A DNA stretch of 64,000 nucleotides from Diphasiastrum complanatum. Taxonomy: Eukaryota > Streptophyta > Lycopodiopsida > Lycopodiales > Lycopodiaceae. Below the pieces are notes generated by a model. It was not told the origin of the DNA. It worked only from the letters and a program-made list of their open reading frames with translations, and did no database searches. Numbering within the stretch: the stretch's first letter is position 1; every line of letters begins with the position of its first letter. The translations under genes were made by a program, and so were the position numbers. The DNA lies in the NCBI GenBank assembly GCA_029204225.1, contig CM055104.1, forward strand, positions 38,556,527 to 38,620,526, given 5' to 3'. Positions 1 through 11,600 of the stretch are shown here, in pieces.

Positions 1-352
1 GAGTTCGCGGGATCCCGGATACACAGGATGCTTTGGCTGAAGCCAGACGCTTTCTCGACACCACTCTCGGGCACAGGACAGATGGGTTAGATACCGCATG
101 GAGGACCACTAGAGATGCAGCCACACTCATTATCCGTTTTACTTCCCTAGAGAGTCGTCGAGATGCTTTACGGTGCAAGGCTAGGCTAAGCTACGCGGCA
201 CCACTATCTATATGGATGATGACCTCACATATATCCAGGTAGAGGAGAGGCGTGCGGCCTTTCAGGCAGCCTGCGAGTTTGGCAGACGAGTCATTTATCG
301 AGATGGACGGGTGCACTTTCTTGATGGCGCGCCTAGCAGCTCCCAGTGCTAG
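1..352 (+). pseudogene. LINE A ORF1, C-terminal part, frameshifted
   Basis: Encodes the end of the ORF1 RNA-binding protein: a frame reading RGIPDTQDALAEARRFLDTT opens the window, followed by an RRM-like strand ([19 protein letters not shown]). After about position 195 the homologous frame changes; it then reads [19 protein letters not shown] and stops at TAG 350-352. The minus-strand copy at 45655-46277 shows the same protein segment preceded by a coiled coil. ORF1 proteins of this kind coat LINE RNA. The start lies to the left of the window. The 9-base gap before the ORF2 ATG at 362 fits a bicistronic LINE. Confidence 0.7.
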
Positions 353-361
353 GGATTTGGG

Positions 362-3300
362 GTGCCCGGGGTTGGGAGCACCCCGGGGCCCCATCCACAC
401 CATCTTCGGATTGGAGTGTGGAATTGTGCTGGTATCCACTCATTTTCTACGGCAGGGGACCTTGTTGATTTCATTACAGGGAGAGATATATTATTCTTCA
501 TGGAGACACACGAGAGTCCGGAGCGAGGACTTCCTTCATTTCCTGGATATAGATGGGACTCAGTATTCCGACAAGAGACTAGATCTGCCAGCGGCCGAGG
601 TTCAGGTGGGGTCGCCTGCTTGTACAGAGAGACTCTACATCCCAGTGTTGACTTCATCCGACATGATGAGCAGGCCCGCTACATATGGACTCGCATCTCC
701 ATATCAGGACCTCTCACCAGATATCATCAGATTCTCAGAGCGAGGGCATATTCTCCTCACAGGGGGTTTTAATGCCCGGACATCCTCGAGGCAGACAGAG
801 TTCTTTGACACCACTGATCAGCTACGTGTTCGTGCCCTTGACAGTGATATGCTTGGGGTTACCAGGACCTCCGCGGACAGTTTGGGACCTACTACTTCAT
901 ATGGTGAGCACTTATTGCAGTTTGGAGAGGCACATGAGCTAGCCATTTATAATGGCTTACCCTGCTGGCCACATTTAGACAGTTATACATGCCACCCTCA
1001 CAGTGGAGGACATAGTGTCGTTGACTACCTCATGGGGTCACCATCCTTTGTACCCATAGTCTCTGACTTCCACGTTTCCCCTACCACCCTTTCTGATCAC
1101 TCACTTCTCTCCTTCGATATTGGCCACCTTCCACCCACTCTTTCTTCTACACTGCCCATGCTTACTCGAGCACCCACGTACACATTTGATCCCATTTACA
1201 TGCCATTGTACAGGCAATCTCTGGCTTCACTTTTACACTCATTTTCTCATGACAGTCCAGTCGACACCCAGGCTGCATTTCTCACTACCTCTCTCCACAC
1301 AGCTGCATCACTAACCCTCCCTACAAAACCCCATCCCAAAAAGACTCGACGAACACCTCGACCGTTGCACCCCCCATGGTACGATACCGAGTGCCGCTCT
1401 CTTCATCAAACAGTAACCTATTCACGTAACCATGCTCCACATCTGCTTCGATCTTCCCGACGCTCCTACCAGCGCGTTCTCCGCCGTAAGAAACGTTCCT
1501 ATGATGATTCTGAAGGGAAACGTCTTATTGACCTTCTGTTCAGTTCTTCTTCGGGCGCTTTTTGGCGTGAGTTCATTCCTCGATCTCCACCACCCCTCCT
1601 GGAGGACCTCCGCATTTGGACTGATAATGCTACTAGCTTGCATACCGTCCCTACCGACTCACCTATCTCCATATCTCCACGACCATCTGAGTTCTCCTTC
1701 TTCAGATCTGACATGGTACTTGCAGCCATTGCGAAGATGAAGTCTCACAAGGCCAGAGATATTGAAGACCTTGAGTCTGAACTCCTCTCCCATGCCTCTG
1801 ACTTACTCGCTCCCACCATAGCCACCCTTCTTAATTCCGCAGTTGTTTCTGGTTTCCCATCATCCTGGTGCACTAACATCATCCACCCCATCCATAAGAA
1901 TGGTGACCCCATGATTCCGAGTAACTACCGCACCATCATGATTGGGCATGTCCTAGCAAAGCTATATGGTACTATACTTCAGTCTGTTGTGAGCTCAGAG
2001 GCGGAGACTAGGAGACTACATGCTATGGGTCAGGCAAGTTTTCGAGCCTTCTATTCCACTGCAGATCACATCTTCACATTGCGGGCCGTGATTGAGGAGG
2101 CTAAGCACAAGAGAGAGAGGGTTTACTGTTGTTTTGTGGACTTCAGGAAAGCCTTTGATTCTGTCCCTCGCTCATTGCTCATCCAGAGACTCCGAGACCT
2201 AGGCTTCTCCACTGACATCGTTCTTGCTGTGATGGCACTTTATGAGCGTGTCCTTGGATGTTTCCGGCATAGCAGTGGCATATTCGATCACATTTGGAGC
2301 ACTATTGGGGTGAAGCAGGGTTGTTCCCTCTCACCAATCCTCTTTGGCTTATATATTGATGAGTTGGAGAGAGTCATTACACAGTGTGGTGGTGCTGGTT
2401 GCAGGCTTGGGGACATCTTGATTGTTATCTTCCTTTACGCCGATGATGTGGTATTGGTCTCACTGACTAGAGAGGGTCTACAGCGACAGTTGGATTGCTT
2501 ACATGAGTTTTGCACCAGATGGGGCCTAGGGGTGAACATTGGGAAGACCAAGGTTATGGTATTCAACACTTCTCGAGCATTCATGCAGCAACAGGAGCTT
2601 ACTTTGGGTGGACAGGTCCTAGAGGTGGTCCCTTCCTACACATACCTGGGGATCCTTTTCTCAGGTCCTACTTTTAGCATGAGACAGGCTGCTACCACTC
2701 GACTGGGGAAGGGACATGCCTCCCTTGTTCAGCTAGAGCGATTCTATTTCCGGAAGTCCATCTAGGATGCTCGTAGTAAGTGTCACCTTTTTGATACCAT
2801 TGTCACCCCCACGGCTCTATATGCGGCAGAGGCATGGTGTACAGGTCTCCCCTCTTCACACTGGGCCAATCTTTCACGACTACAAACCACCATGCTAGCC
2901 CGGTTGGGAGCTGGATGCATCAGGGACACCAGTCATTCCACACTATTTAGATTCGGGACTATCACATTGTCTCATATTCACACTGGCACAGCTCAGGGTA
3001 TCCTCTCATCAGTTAGCTATTGAGACTGGGAGGTTCCATGGTATCCCGAGAGAGGAGCGTATTTGCCAGTTATGCTCTCTAGGTGAGGTGGAGTCTGAGG
3101 AGCACTTTATCTTCAGCTGCCCTGTATACTATGAGATCAGAGGACGATATCATTGCCTGTTTCGAGACATGCCTACCACTCTACGCTCTCTCATTGCCTA
3201 TGAGGACCCACGATGTGTCGCCCTGATGGTACATGAGATGTTCATCCTACGGAGAGATTTATACGGGACACCCCAGCATTCTACCTCACAACCATTGATC

Positions 3301-3570
3301 ACTTCATTCTTTACTAGGCGGAGACCGCGTGACTTAGCGCATGAGGACGAGGATTATGCCACTGATGATAGCCGCTCGCATTCCCATAGAGATCAGAGAC
3401 AGTGTACTTCTCATCATCACGTTACTACCAGGATCACCAGACATCCTATGCAGAGACGTACTACTACACATGCTCATGCTCATAGACGACGCCGGCAGGC
3501 TCCAGTGCCTTCTCATGTTGTGGCTCACATTACATCCTTTTACAACAGCAACAGCACAACACAGTCTTGA
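362..3570 (+). pseudogene. LINE A ORF2: endonuclease, reverse transcriptase, CCHC (broken)
   Basis: The ATG at 362 opens an apurinic-like endonuclease ([14 protein letters not shown] with the catalytic Glu, GSGGVACLYR). At about 695-705 a stretch of roughly 66 nt present in the copy at 44.3-47 kb is missing, and the reading moves into the frame that runs to 2765. That frame has GGFNAR where the other copy has GDLNAR, so a catalytic Asp is lost, then SDHSLLSFDI. The RT spans roughly 1700-2700, with FRKAFDSVPR, GVKQGCSLSP and the catalytic YADD at 2435-2446. TAG at 2763-2765 interrupts it. A third frame carries a C-x2-C-x9-H-x4-C knuckle (CQLCSLGEVE..., about 3069-3125) and a His/Arg-rich tail ending at 3570. 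Confidence 0.85.
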
Positions 3571-3758
3571 CATCTGGACATCGATATGTATGATTATTAT
3601 GCACAGACATACTCACATACGTGTACTTTAGTTGTACTAGATGTTTTCTTTATTACAGTTTTGGAGACGTTTTATACGCTCCCATGGTTACCCACACACT
3701 TGACATGTACTTCATTAGTCTTATATGCCTTTTGGCATGGAAAAGACATTAATAAAGC

Positions 3759-3786
3759 TTTCTTTCTTTCTTTCTTTCTTTCTCTC
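3759..3786 (+). repeat. (TTTC)n LINE 3' tail
   Basis: Pyrimidine tail directly after AATAAAGC at the LINE A 3' end. Comparable (TTTC)n, (TC)n or reverse-complement (GAAA)n/(GA)n tails sit at the 3' ends of the other LINE fragments in this window. Confidence 0.85.
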
Positions 3787-5086
3787 ATTCAAATGCCCTG
3801 TTTATTATGAGATCAAGGGACGCCATCATTGTCTGTTGGAGGGTTTGCGGATCCCAAGGCAACCCTAACCCTAGTTAATAAGTGAGAGGGATTTGGCACC
3901 CTGCGTGTGTAAGTCCAACCCGATGACCACATAGTTATTTGATTGATTAGTTAAAAGTTAATAAAGGACTTTAGGCCTTTTTGCGGGACTTTTAATGTCG
4001 CAGGGCCTAAATGTCAAGTTAGTGAATAAAGTTGGGTTTCCCTCCAATTTTAATGGTTCCCACACTTTTTTAAATTTGAATAAAAAGAGAGGCAAGACTG
4101 GACCAATAGGATTCAGAGGCCAGGGTCCTCCTCTCTACTATAAAAAGGGACCAACTCGAGTTGCTCCTGATGTTCATTTCCTCATTTCAATAAAGCAGAT
4201 TGGTTCTCTTTAGAAATGGATTGATTAATGTCCTTGCTCTTCCTTTCTTTTCCTCCATTTCTCATGCTTTCTTTGGATTTTGCTAATTGTTGGATCTGAT
4301 CATTATTGGGATTGCTATTTTTTATGCTTTTTGTGAGAGAGAAAGGGAGAGAGAGAAGAGTAAGTTTCTATCATTGTTGTGGATTTAGGGTTAATGGAAG
4401 TAGGGTTAATGGATGTAGTGTTAATGCTTAGTGTTAATGGATGTTAGTGTTAGATCCTCCATTCATGTTGAAATCTGAACTATACTATCGCTCTCACGGG
4501 AACGAACCTACGCGTGACAACTAGCTCCGTCTCTTTGATACTAGATTGACTAGATCTTGGAATCAGGTTAGGCAAGGAAAGAAACCCACTACATTGTCTT
4601 TTCCATGATACTCTAGTCACAGTGCGTTCACTTATTTCATATGTAGATCCACGATGTGTAGCCTTGATGCTGCGCGAGGTGTTCTTGCTCCATAGAGATA
4701 TTGTAAGAGTGGTCAATATGGCCACCATGAGTCCCAGACCCAGACAACCTCCTTTTCCTCCAGGAGAAGCTCTAGAGCAGACCTAGAGGCTGATACTTTG
4801 TCAGATGATGAGTCAATTATCCCTTCTCGAGGTCTTCACCGGGATCGACGATAGCGTATTGCTTCCAACAGATAGAGATATGTCTAGATATTGTACATAT
4901 CAAGTTTGTCATAACTATAGGAGTGTAATAAACGTCTCCATAAACAACAATAAAAAAAGATAATTAGTCTACCCTAAAATCAATAAATAAATCAACGTCA
5001 AACTGAGCTCTCTTTTGTACCTCAAAGTACTGACAAGACATCAATAAAGCTTCTTCTTTCTCTTCTTCTCCTCTCTCTCTTTTCAT
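3787..5086 (+). mobile_element. LINE B, 3' fragment, interrupted
   Basis: A second, 5'-truncated LINE in tandem with LINE A. Bases 3790-3850 repeat the CCHC region (CPVYYEI-type peptide). Homology resumes after an unrelated block at about 4440, with a segment matching the LINE region around 3170-3260, then the LINE 3' UTR and a terminal AATAAAGCTTCTTCTTTCTC tail ending near 5086. All frames are broken. Its 3' tail faces the HASTY 3' end about 330 bases away, so the two converge tail to tail. Confidence 0.7.
3851..4440 (+). mobile_element. LTR-like or promoter-bearing insertion inside LINE B
   Basis: The block separates two homologous parts of LINE B, so it behaves as an insertion. It holds a CCAAT (4103-4107), a TATA-like CTATAAAAAGG (4138-4148) and AATAAA (4189-4194) within 90 bases, the compact promoter/polyadenylation order of a retroelement LTR. 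No coding frame and no clear target-site duplication were found. A solo LTR or small TRIM-type element is the best guess. Confidence 0.35.
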
Positions 5087-5105
5087 CAAGACATGGCAAT
5101 AATAG

Positions 5106-5111
5106 TTTATT
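5106..5111 (-). terminator. Candidate HASTY polyadenylation signal
   Basis: A minus-strand AATAAA about 310 bases after the in-frame stop of the last recognised HASTY exon and just before LINE B. Position and orientation fit a 3' UTR end; no transcript evidence is available. Confidence 0.35.
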
Positions 5112-5417
5112 TTGTCAAACTTGCACTTCTATTAAATGGAGCAACTCTAGCCAACATAGATTTCCATTCAACAACTTCCTAGATTACAACATATGTCAAC
5201 AATAGCTCTCCTATGTCAGCCTTGGCTGGTGATATTTTTAGCACAATAAACATGGAAAAACAGGCTGCTCGTATTTGACAGGAAGCAATATCAGAAGGAA
5301 CGCTTTGAGCTAGATAAAAGCTTGGAAGGCTCAGAAGTGATGAAAAAATTTGATGATACCAATGAGCCCCAGCATAATAACTGACAGCTCTACGAAGTTG
5401 CAAATGCATCAAAAATG

Positions 5418-5651
5418 TCAAAACATAAAAGCAAAATAATGAGAGAGGCAAAGTTTGAGAGATTTACTCGATACATTTGTGATGACGTTGGTGTTCTTCT
5501 GGAATTTGAGTGCTTTAAAGTGATCTCCCCCAGCTGCCAACAGCAGGCTCTTTATGTGTTGCCTTTGTTCCTTGACACTAGATGTCTTTTTCAATGCCGT
5601 ATCAAAAGCAGCCAACGTCTCTGTGGTTATAGATGGCAATGTTAACAGAAC
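5418..5651 (-). CDS. HST: HASTY exon 21 (residues 1140-1216, end uncertain)
   Basis: Encodes [40 protein letters not shown] and [10 protein letters not shown], equivalent to VLLSLPCLTPNDLHAFEEA and SQNVITNV. The following residues ([15 protein letters not shown], stop at 5420-5418) do not resemble the family C-terminus. A donor GTAAAT sits at 5467, so the real exon may end at 5468 and continue in an exon I could not find, possibly left of the window. Confidence 0.9.
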   Translation of the reverse strand, partial: VLLTLPSITTETLAAFDTALKKTSSVKEQRQHIKSLLLAAGGDHFKALKFQKNTNVITNVSSKSLKLCLSHYFAFMF

Positions 5652-8600
5652 CTGCAAAACAAATTGGTGGTTTTTGGAAGAATTAATTTCTATATGCCAT
5701 CGATTAAACTGAATAATATTTGCACGAGCCTGTCCTTGAACAAAACTCACACCTGTTGTGGACTGGATGTATAGCCCGATAGTCGAACATAGATTTCTCT
5801 GAAAAGCCCTAGTAGTTCTGCTTGAGCTGTTGCATGTGACTCCAGTGTCAAACCTTGTATAACTGCTGTCAACATATCTACACCCACCATATCAAGCAAT
5901 CCAGAGTCATTCGAATTTGTGGCTATGCTCACAATAGCAATGCAGAAAGCTATTGCCTTGTGCACTGCCTCACTGTCGGGCCATTTGAGAGCTTCAATAC
6001 CAAGCTTTAGGGAGGCAGATGCAGCAGCACCTTGTGGCATAGTGCACCTGCAGGGTCCAAAATTGAGACATCAATAAAAAGCAGGGAACTCCAATCAGTA
6101 AAGGCGAGGCATCACAACATATCACAAAGTGCCATTCATATGAATGTTGATATATGGGTTCTATGAGAGACTTTACCAGAGCATGCTCTGACTTGTCCGA
6201 GGCAGTGAACGAGCTGTTTCCTCATTATCAACCACTGCCTTGGTCTGAGATGGTTGATCGGCAGTTCGCTGGCCTTGCTTCAATTGGGGTGAAGCCAAAA
6301 CTGAAAGCAAATTACAAGTCTCTCGAGTTAAGTCTCGTAGCAATTTTTCTTCCATGACTTCAGTTTTCAGTCCTGTGAGTCCACCAACAGAAGATATTGC
6401 TGGGGGTTTAACTGCTCCCTCCTTGATGAGATTGTTCCATGCCGCCGGTAGCACTTGCTGGCAATGGATTAAAATTGGAGGTACTATGTTGCCTAACCAA
6501 GGCCCCCATTGCATAGGTGGGCATGCTTTGACAAGTGGAAGTATGGTGGAATGCAGCAGCTGACGAATGTGACGGAACTCCATTGAGCTCAAATTTTCAA
6601 GCAGACAGGTTGCCAAGGTGGTGACACGGCCATCCGCATCATTGAAAAAACTATCACCAATCCGGGCGGCTGCAAGGCCCAAGACATTGTATCTGTGCTT
6701 GCACATAAAATGTCTATAAGCTTACTTGGACTCGGGACTATATACATTTAGGTGCAAAAATACATTCAACATCTAGTCGCGTTTTGCTATTCTAAACATA
6801 CCAAAAAAGTATTATATAACAATGTTTCCTGCTCGCAAAGTAGCTTCTTTTACCTTTTCAACGTGTCACCATATAAACATTTTAAATGGATATACCGATC
6901 CATTGACAAATTCCTTGATTTATCTGATACATTTGTAGGTAGGTTGACTGTGGCAAGCTTGAATTTTTACCTAGTCAAGAGTTAAAATTCAACATAAAAT
7001 GTTTCGTCTGATCGACTACATGCTTCTTGGTACCAGTGTCATAAATTTGGTCATTGGTATCGATTGAACCAATGTATAGAAATTCACAAAAGGAAGAAAC
7101 ACATCCCAATATGTATCTCAGGTAAACACAAACCTTACACTTCAGACTGGCCATCGCAAGAAAATTATATCCAATATCTCGATGCCAGTTATGAAATTAT
7201 TGCCCAATTGCACCGTTACGCTCATATCACAATAATTAATTAGACAGAATCAATTTACACAAGCCATGCAATAGAAAAAGTCAGAAAAAAGCAAACAAGT
7301 GTACTAGATGGCAGTTCTTCTAAAGACTTCCTAAGATAAGCAGCAGTGTATAGATACATATAGATATAAGATAAAACAAATGCTTATTTTTGTAATCATA
7401 GCTGCAAGTGGAAGTGTTTCAAAGTTAGCACAGCATCTTGAAGAATGTTATCAGAATAATGGATCTTGTGAAATGGCTCAATCGATTGCTTGATAGAAAA
7501 AATAGCTAAGAGATTGATGCATTTAAAGAGTGAACACACAACTTGAATCAGCATGCTTCTTTGTAACTGCTTCAAGACTTAAACAGCTACAATGCTACTC
7601 TCTTGTAAGTATGTAATCAACAACAAAACAGCAAAAATAACCATAATCGGACAGAATACCTCAAATCTTCTTAAGGAATAAATGGTAAGACAAATGCTAA
7701 CCAGTGGTTGAGGATTACTTACCCACTATCACGAATGCCTTTTAACCAATTGCGTATTTCATCAACTCTAGATACACCAGAAAATGGTTCATCTGAGGGG
7801 TTTCCATCACCTGCAACCGATCTCAAAGCCAGCTCTCCAAGAAGAGCTGTCTGCTCACTTATACCCATGGGTAGTGCTTCACGAATCCATATTGGAAGAG
7901 TGGGAATTATCGCTGGAGACCAAAGTGAATGAATGCAGCGGAGCAGCTTTACATATCACAATATCACATCAGAAAAAAAGGAAGATTGATCAGTAATGAA
8001 ACATCGTCGAGAAAAAGGGTTTGATTAATGCATTCCTATATTTTCCTTTTCAGGCATGACATTCTCAACATGGTATGTCAATGACCAGCAAGGCGGCTTT
8101 ATGAAATCAAAACCCAGTTTCCTGGATCAGTCAACAAAAAGCAAACAAGTGTACCTTCAAAAGCGGAGGAAATATCCATGACAGATGTTGCAGCATTGGA
8201 TGAATTTCAGGAATCGATGATGGGTCTAATTGAGAACCTATACCCTCTTTTAGTGGTGAACCATCCAGGCCTGTGGTTGGGCCACTGCACCTTCTAAGAG
8301 CTCTTTCAAACAGTGCCACACTGTGAAAAATGAACCACATCTCCTCATTTCTCTTGACTTCCCTCTCACCACTAGATTGGCTTTGCTCAAATGTCACAAG
8401 TTGGATCAAGCCACCAGGACCAGAGAGATACTGATTCTGCCATTCTGTTTGCAACCATTGCTCCCTGATTGGTCCAAGCAGCCACTCCAAGACCTGCTTT
8501 TGATGCTCCCTTCTGCCAAAAAAGTAAAACTCGTGTGTTGAGCACATGGCGTACCATATTATAAGATCTAAAGAAAAGCAAACAAGTGCACCAAAAAAAG

Positions 8601-11600
8601 ATCCAGTTTAGAATGTCTCTTGGTTTCGACATTAAGTGAGAAGTTGACCCAAGTTTACACTGGAGTTTATCAGCTGCCAACATGTAACCAACCAACTTAC
8701 AGCCCAATACATTAATCAACCAGCAGGGTCACTAATATGAAGAAATGCTCTATTGATATTGGACAAGTTAAATTCTAGTAGGAGTGAACCAATCCATTAC
8801 CAGATCTTCTTACATCACCTTGAGGTCATACTAAGGGCGAATCCATTCCTTAAATAAGCCAGAATGTGATAAATATTTTTGGATGGCCGTGTTGCTTAAT
8901 AGATCCAAATTACTAGTTTTTGCTGGATCCTAGAGCATCACATCTTACACAATCAATTCCTAAGAAGAAAATAAATAAGCAAGGAACAAGGAACATCAAA
9001 AGCTTCCTGTATACGATTGCATCGATTCAGGGAGATGAAGAAAACAAAATGTCAACGCGAACATGAACCAAAGGGGATTGGGATCAAGTGGATTTGTATT
9101 GTAATAGGAATGAATCTTATACATTTTCTTTTGACTTTCAATCATCCTACTGCAAAAAGATTCATGAGCCTTTTTTTCTTTTCGAAAGTTTGAAGAAAAT
9201 TTGGAAAACAAATTTACAACTTCCTTTACAGTTCAACTCAAATTCTGGATTCGTTTGAATTGATTTGGAGTATTTTGAATCGCTTCATTGTTATTCATTG
9301 ACAAGACCAAGGAGGCTTACAAAAGAAGTGTGTGGTAGATATCTGGAGTTCTACTTATATTTCTTCCAACTCTATTATCTTCTGAGTACAACACCTATCA
9401 ACTAGCTAAACATCAATGTCTTTCAACTTATATAATAGCTACATAGCTTATGAACCTGTTTATATAATTATGTCATTCAGCCTAGGTTCAAGCCTGGAAT
9501 CGATATTTTTTCCCAACATTTGTACTTCAACTTTTGGTTTCAAACTCCACTTGACTCAATTCTATCAAAAATAAATATGTCTTTCCTTGGTCAAACTTTT
9601 TGTCAAAAGACCTGCCACCATGCCTTACAAACTAGAATATCATAGTTAATTTTGCCTTATTCTATGACCCCTCTTACATAACAATACCTAGTTTGAATGC
9701 GTTTAGTTCTCATATGAAACACATCATTTTTGGCAAGTGCCACTGCTGCTTGATTATCATATAAAATAGTTATTAGCAAATTGCAAACTTAAGTTCTCCA
9801 CCTAAGTTGCCATCCAAACACATCCCTTTAGTGCTTCAGTGATAGCCATATACTTCAAATCCTCTCTGTCCACAGCTGATTCCATGATGTAAAGTTCCTT
9901 TGACGTATCCAGACAACAACCTAACAGCCTATACATTATTGATTCCAGGATTGCTTGGCAACGCGTAGAATTGTTGATGGCATGTGCTAAATCTGATCTA
10001 GTTTCCTACCACAGCATACATTAGGCTTCCAATAGCTAGCATGTCCAGTATTGACGTCATTACTTGAAATTCTGTAAATTTGAAGGGAAATATCTTCAGT
10101 CAACTTTGTGTGATCAACTGAAGGTTATTTTGCAATATTCCAGCATATGCATTTCTAAACCTTTCACCTTGACACTTTTGTTAAACGTTGACAATAATGT
10201 TTTTTGTCAGTAAGGGAGGCTTGTGAACATGTAATTATGGCTTTTATTTATATTCTACTATACTTGGGGCTTCATTCATTTTCATTTGGACCACAAAACC
10301 GGGTCCCTGTTTTGACTGTACATATTTAAAAAAAAATTCATTCAATGTCGAGTCCAAATAAATATGTTTCATTAAAGAGAAAGAGTCAAGTACACAGAGA
10401 CACTGTTTCCTCTCATGTTTCTATTTGATCATTATAGAGATTAGGAGCTTTCAGATAACTCTATTGCAATGCTCTTTCTGAGGAGGGTATACAAACCATC
10501 CTATTGTTGATTGTCCTGATGTGTTAGTTGGATATTGGTATTATATCGTCAACTTTACTATTGCATTCTACTACTTCATGCAGGATCCTGTGCAGATATG
10601 TTTTTTATTCTTACTAAAACAAGCTTTGATGTTGCAAAGATGAACAAAATAAATCAATATGAATGGCAACAAAAGTACCCGGCAGCTGAAGCTGCAACAA
10701 GGAGCGCCTCACCGAGAAGATTGTGCTCACCACGTAGAAGAAGGCCTTGTCCTTGCAAGCTTGTCATGGTTTCAGCCATTGCCTGCAGATTGCATGGTCA
10801 TCATAAAAAGAAATTAGCATAAAAAAGTAAACTATATGTGCATATATAAGAAATGGAGCAACCATGATAATGGATTATTTTTGCAATATACAACCAAAGT
10901 TCATAGTTGCACCACGATTCTGAATCGCGATTTCAGAATCACGGTCAGAATCGCGTTTTGGGATTTTCCCAGAATCGTGCAGAATCGTTTTTTTTTTTTG
11001 AAATTGTTTTAGGCAAATATGGGTATCAGATGAAAGCTCTGATTGAGAGCATTATGACTGTGTAGTTTGCCGACTGTTTTGGGTGCAGGATGGTCCAGTT
11101 TAGGTGCATTAATCCTATTATAATTGACAACGGAATTTAGTGTAGACAAGAAACAATAAACATGAACCTAAAATTCTGATTATAATAAAGCAATTACACA
11201 TGATGGTGCTATCCAACCATGCACCCTGGAGAAGGGCTTCAATGGCGATCTAGAATAGACTTTGGATGACTGATTTACACAATAACAGAATGCTAAGAGA
11301 GGGAACAGCCAAAGGACCAAGGGGATGCGAAACACCAAAAAGTGTGTTTTCACTCAGGGAGTTGGAAGGCCAAATCATGAAGAGCCCTTACGGTCGGGGC
11401 CCCCGAACCCCGCCGTTGGGGGGCATTGCCCCCCAAACCCACCACCGGGGGGCTACCGCCCCCCGAACCCCCTAGGACTTCCTGCTATATAGACATTGTA
11501 GATAAAAATGCTACCGCCCCCCCGTAGATAAAAATGGGGTCCAAATGCGCGCCGAGAAGGGCCCAATATTTATGCCCCCAACTGTATGCACATTGCACTC

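Larger units (their letters stand above)
1..3786 (+). mobile_element. LINE A, non-LTR retrotransposon, 5' end outside the window
   Basis: A two-ORF LINE entering from the left edge. It shows the end of ORF1, an ORF2 with endonuclease, reverse transcriptase and a C-terminal CCHC knuckle, then a 3' UTR ending in AATAAA (3751-3756) and a (TTTC)n/(TC)n tail rather than poly(A). The same 3' end (GCATGGAAAAGACATTAATA and its tail) recurs at several other places in the window, which confirms the terminus. It lies outside HASTY, downstream of its 3' end and on the opposite strand. It is inactive: a small deletion with frameshift near 700, a stop at 2763 and another frame change near 2950-2985. L1-like by organisation; clade not assigned. 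Confidence 0.9.

Noticed and set aside
252-700. N-terminal 150 codons of the long frame starting at 252
   Set aside because: Shadow frame: the homologous LINE endonuclease reads from the ATG at 362 in another frame, as shown by the minus-strand copy at 45160-45645. Only the part after about 700 is real LINE protein.
5179-5451. 90-codon minus-strand ORF overlapping the HASTY 3' end as a possible final exon
   Set aside because: It shows no similarity to the HASTY tail and no frame-compatible acceptor gives a plausible product; treated as 3' UTR.
9230-9300. GATTC/GAATC-rich patches (also 27590-28250, 53520-53610, 56110-56190) as further palindrome-ended elements
   Set aside because: They lack paired ends and flanking duplications; composition alone is not enough to call them.
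11266-11475. Genuine protein gene in P1/P2/P3
   Set aside because: The frame runs into C/G-run hairpins, has different starts and ends in each copy, and shows no family match. Reported instead as a conserved core of uncertain role.
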